From positions 415,826-479,825 of the forward strand of contig NZ_HE978567.1 in the NCBI RefSeq assembly GCF_000311825.1: a stretch of 64,000 bases of DNA, given 5' to 3'. Below the pieces are notes generated by a model. The model saw nothing but the letters and a program-made list of their open reading frames with translations. It had not been told where the DNA came from and ran no database searches. Below, piece by piece: positions 62,342 through 64,000 of the stretch; positions within the stretch are counted from its first letter, which is position 1, and each line of letters starts with the position of its first letter. A program made the position numbers and the translations under genes. Origin of the DNA: Peptoniphilus grossensis ph5 (GTDB taxonomy: Bacteria > Bacillota > Clostridia > Tissierellales > Peptoniphilaceae).

Positions 62342-64000
62342 ATGACAAATAAAAATTCAAGAAAAGAAGAAAATCGAATAAAAAATATAATTTGGGACGG
62401 GTCCATGGACTATGATAAGGAGCCTTTTATCACTGGCGAAGACATCTCTGGCAATCCCGACTTTTATCTAAATTTAATAATTGGCCTTTCTGCAAAATAT
62501 TTTGGCAGCGAAAATTTAGAAAAAATTTTTAATAATTGGCAGTACAATCTCTACAGAGATAAGTTTGATTTATTTGCCATTTTTCTCCTAGAAGATTTGG
62601 TCTACGAAAAAGAAGTAGGGTCCCGACAAGTCTTGACACCTCTTCGCAAGCTTTACGCAGAAAAATTTTTGGAAGATAAATATGATTTGCAGAGAAAAAA
62701 TTTGGCTCTAAAAGAAAATTTATTTTTCGAGATGCAGCTTAAAAAAGTCAATAATATTTTGGAAAGGCCCTATAATTTAAGCGACAAGAGAGAAAATATT
62801 TTTGAAAATTTAAGGCTTCAAGGTGACACTAACGAGAAAAATTTGGAAGAGAGAATCTTAAATATTTTTCGTGAAAATTTAAGTTACAAGGAAAATGAAG
62901 TCTTAAAATTTTCTCCCCTAAAAAATTTTACCCTCTTTGACAGCCTTAGCTTTGTCAAACTGGAAAGGTCCAATAGTCCAACTATTTTCGGTGATTTTCA
63001 AGAGAAAAAGGCTTCTGGTCTTACAGGCTTTTTCTATTCCCTCGCCCTAAAAAGGCGAAGGGAAAAAGAAAAATACATTGAGGAGACCTTTGGCAAATCA
63101 ATTTACTCTGAGGAAGAGATGAAAGTAATCCAGGAGAAATATTTATATGGCTCCCACAAAAAGTCAAGGCTTCACTACACAAGAGGGCAAAGCCACAAAA
63201 ATATTGATGAGGAAAATTTTGACGACCAGGCAATAAATAGGCACCTCTTAAAATTTAAGGAAAACAGAAATTTTTACAACAATGAAATTAAAAGTCTATC
63301 CAAAAAAATTAGGCTGGCTCTTTCCAATCACTCCGGCATGGAAGAAGTGGTGACATCTAGCGGCAAACTCATTTCAAAGCTTGCCTACAAGTCCATGATT
63401 TCTGACAGAGTAAATATTTTTTCCAAGAAAATTTTAAATCTCAACTCCTACTTAAAGGTAGACCTAGTCCTAGATGCCTCTGCATCCTTAATGGACCTAG
63501 AAAGCGACATTGCCATTGAGGCATATATTGTGTCCAAGTCTCTTGAAAACAACGAAATATTAAATCGTGTGATTTCCTACGAGACTGTAGGGGACTACAC
63601 AGTCATCACTATCTTAAAGGACTATGAAGATAAGTGCGACTTTGAGAAAATTTTTAGGTACAGGACTGCTGGTTGGAACCGCGACGGACTTTTTTATCGT
63701 GCCTACAAAAACCTAGTGGATTTAAAAAACGAAAATCACCTTTTAATTGCCCTAACTGATGCCCATCCTCGTGACATAAGGCCCCTGGCTTCAAAAAACT
63801 TTTTCGGCTCAAAAAATTATTCTGACCAAAACTCTTTAGAGGACACAAAAAAGGAATTGGACAAGCTTAAAAAACTGGGCATTCACACATCGGCAATATT
63901 AAATAGCTATAAAATAGAAAATGCAAAATTTTTGTTTGGACGAAATTATATTAAAATCAAAAGCGTAAAGGAAATTGCCAATGTGGCTGGTCGCTTCATT
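62342..64000 (+). CDS. vWA-domain partner of the MoxR ATPase (runs off the window)
   Basis: The frame begins with ATG 8 bases after the ATPase stop and is open to the end of the window, at least 553 residues. The first half is charged and helical (about 1-370) without a known domain. A von Willebrand A domain follows, with the MIDAS motif LVLDASASLMD (DxSxS, about 379-389), a Thr in YRTAGWNRDG, and the Asp in ALTDAHPRD. This is the CbbO/NorD/CobT-like layout. The C-terminus is missing. Confidence 0.85.
   Translation, partial: MTNKNSRKEENRIKNIIWDGSMDYDKEPFITGEDISGNPDFYLNLIIGLSAKYFGSENLEKIFNNWQYNLYRDKFDLFAIFLLEDLVYEKEVGSRQVLTPLRKLYAEKFLEDKYDLQRKNLALKENLFFEMQLKKVNNILERPYNLSDKRENIFENLRLQGDTNEKNLEERILNIFRENLSYKENEVLKFSPLKNFTLFDSLSFVKLERSNSPTIFGDFQEKKASGLTGFFYSLALKRRREKEKYIEETFGKSIYSEEEMKVIQEKYLYGSHKKSRLHYTRGQSHKNIDEENFDDQAINRHLLKFKENRNFYNNEIKSLSKKIRLALSNHSGMEEVVTSSGKLISKLAYKSMISDRVNIFSKKILNLNSYLKVDLVLDASASLMDLESDIAIEAYIVSKSLENNEILNRVISYETVGDYTVITILKDYEDKCDFEKIFRYRTAGWNRDGLFYRAYKNLVDLKNENHLLIALTDAHPRDIRPLASKNFFGSKNYSDQNSLEDTKKELDKLKKLGIHTSAILNSYKIENAKFLFGRNYIKIKSVKEIANVAGRFI

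Noticed and set aside
1-64000. CRISPR arrays, insertion sequences, rRNA
   Set aside because: No regularly spaced repeats, transposase-like frames or rRNA sequence were seen.

Overview
The window reads as chromosomal DNA of a low-GC, anaerobic, fermentative Firmicute. The AT-rich third positions, GGAGG ribosome sites, frequent TTG/GTG starts, T-box leaders, CIRCE/CtsR-type operators, rubredoxin, citrate lyase, phosphate acetyltransferase and an ion-pumping pyrophosphatase fit the Tissierellia/Peptoniphilaceae type of anaerobic cocci. That placement is inference from gene content, not a database match. No IS element, phage block, rRNA operon or CRISPR array was seen.

Layout. 0-4.3 kb: pyrophosphatase hppA, a possible 22-residue membrane peptide, secG, an HD-domain protein and gap. 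4.3-6.4 kb: a MetA-aspartate kinase fusion behind a methionine T-box. 6.5-19.4 kb: a citrate island in two halves. citF-E-D and a 2-hydroxycarboxylate transporter (broken by an in-frame TAA) form the first half; citX-C-G form the second. Between them lie a LysR regulator, a MatC-like carrier, a DUF6282 hydrolase, isocitrate dehydrogenase and a secreted SLH-CAP protein. 19.5-28.6 kb: hsp20 with both HrcA- and CtsR-type operators, ilvA, DUF951, MscS, a propeller-like protein, a DMT exporter, transketolase, a TagA-type glycosyltransferase, a MazF toxin without MazE and two small membrane proteins. 28.7-33.6 kb: an AcpS-NnrD fusion, tyrS behind an unusually short T-box, pepD, an anti-sigma-type ATPase and rubredoxin. 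33.7-45.3 kb: PPK2, hydrolase, mnmH, ung, a trkA-trkH-trkA operon, a CDF transporter, DJ-1, proC and a two-gene chromate transporter. 45.3-52.5 kb: ADP-ribosylglycohydrolase, a RelE-type toxin-antitoxin pair, and a BceRS/BceAB-like cassette containing an erythromycin-esterase-like protein; the ATPase gene is frameshifted. 52.5-64 kb: pta, folP, an MBL hydrolase, an Abi protein beside tmRNA, VanZ, HAD, tRNA-Pro, cstA, and a CCC-motif protein followed by MoxR ATPase and a vWA protein that runs off the window.

How the genes work together. Citrate would be imported, cleaved by CitDEF (activated by CitC, CitX and CitG) to acetate and oxaloacetate, or oxidised through isocitrate dehydrogenase. HppA and PPK2 point to pyrophosphate/polyphosphate energy use. 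Methionine and tyrosine supply are each sensed by a T-box whose specifier codon can be read (ATG and TAC).

The most notable observations are the MetA-aspartate kinase fusion, the tyrS T-box with a minimal Stem I and no clear terminator, the AcpS-NnrD fusion, the doubly controlled hsp20 promoter, the uncharacterised DUF6282/MatC module in the citrate island, and three open-frame breaks (one nonsense, two poly-A frameshifts) that need checking against reads.
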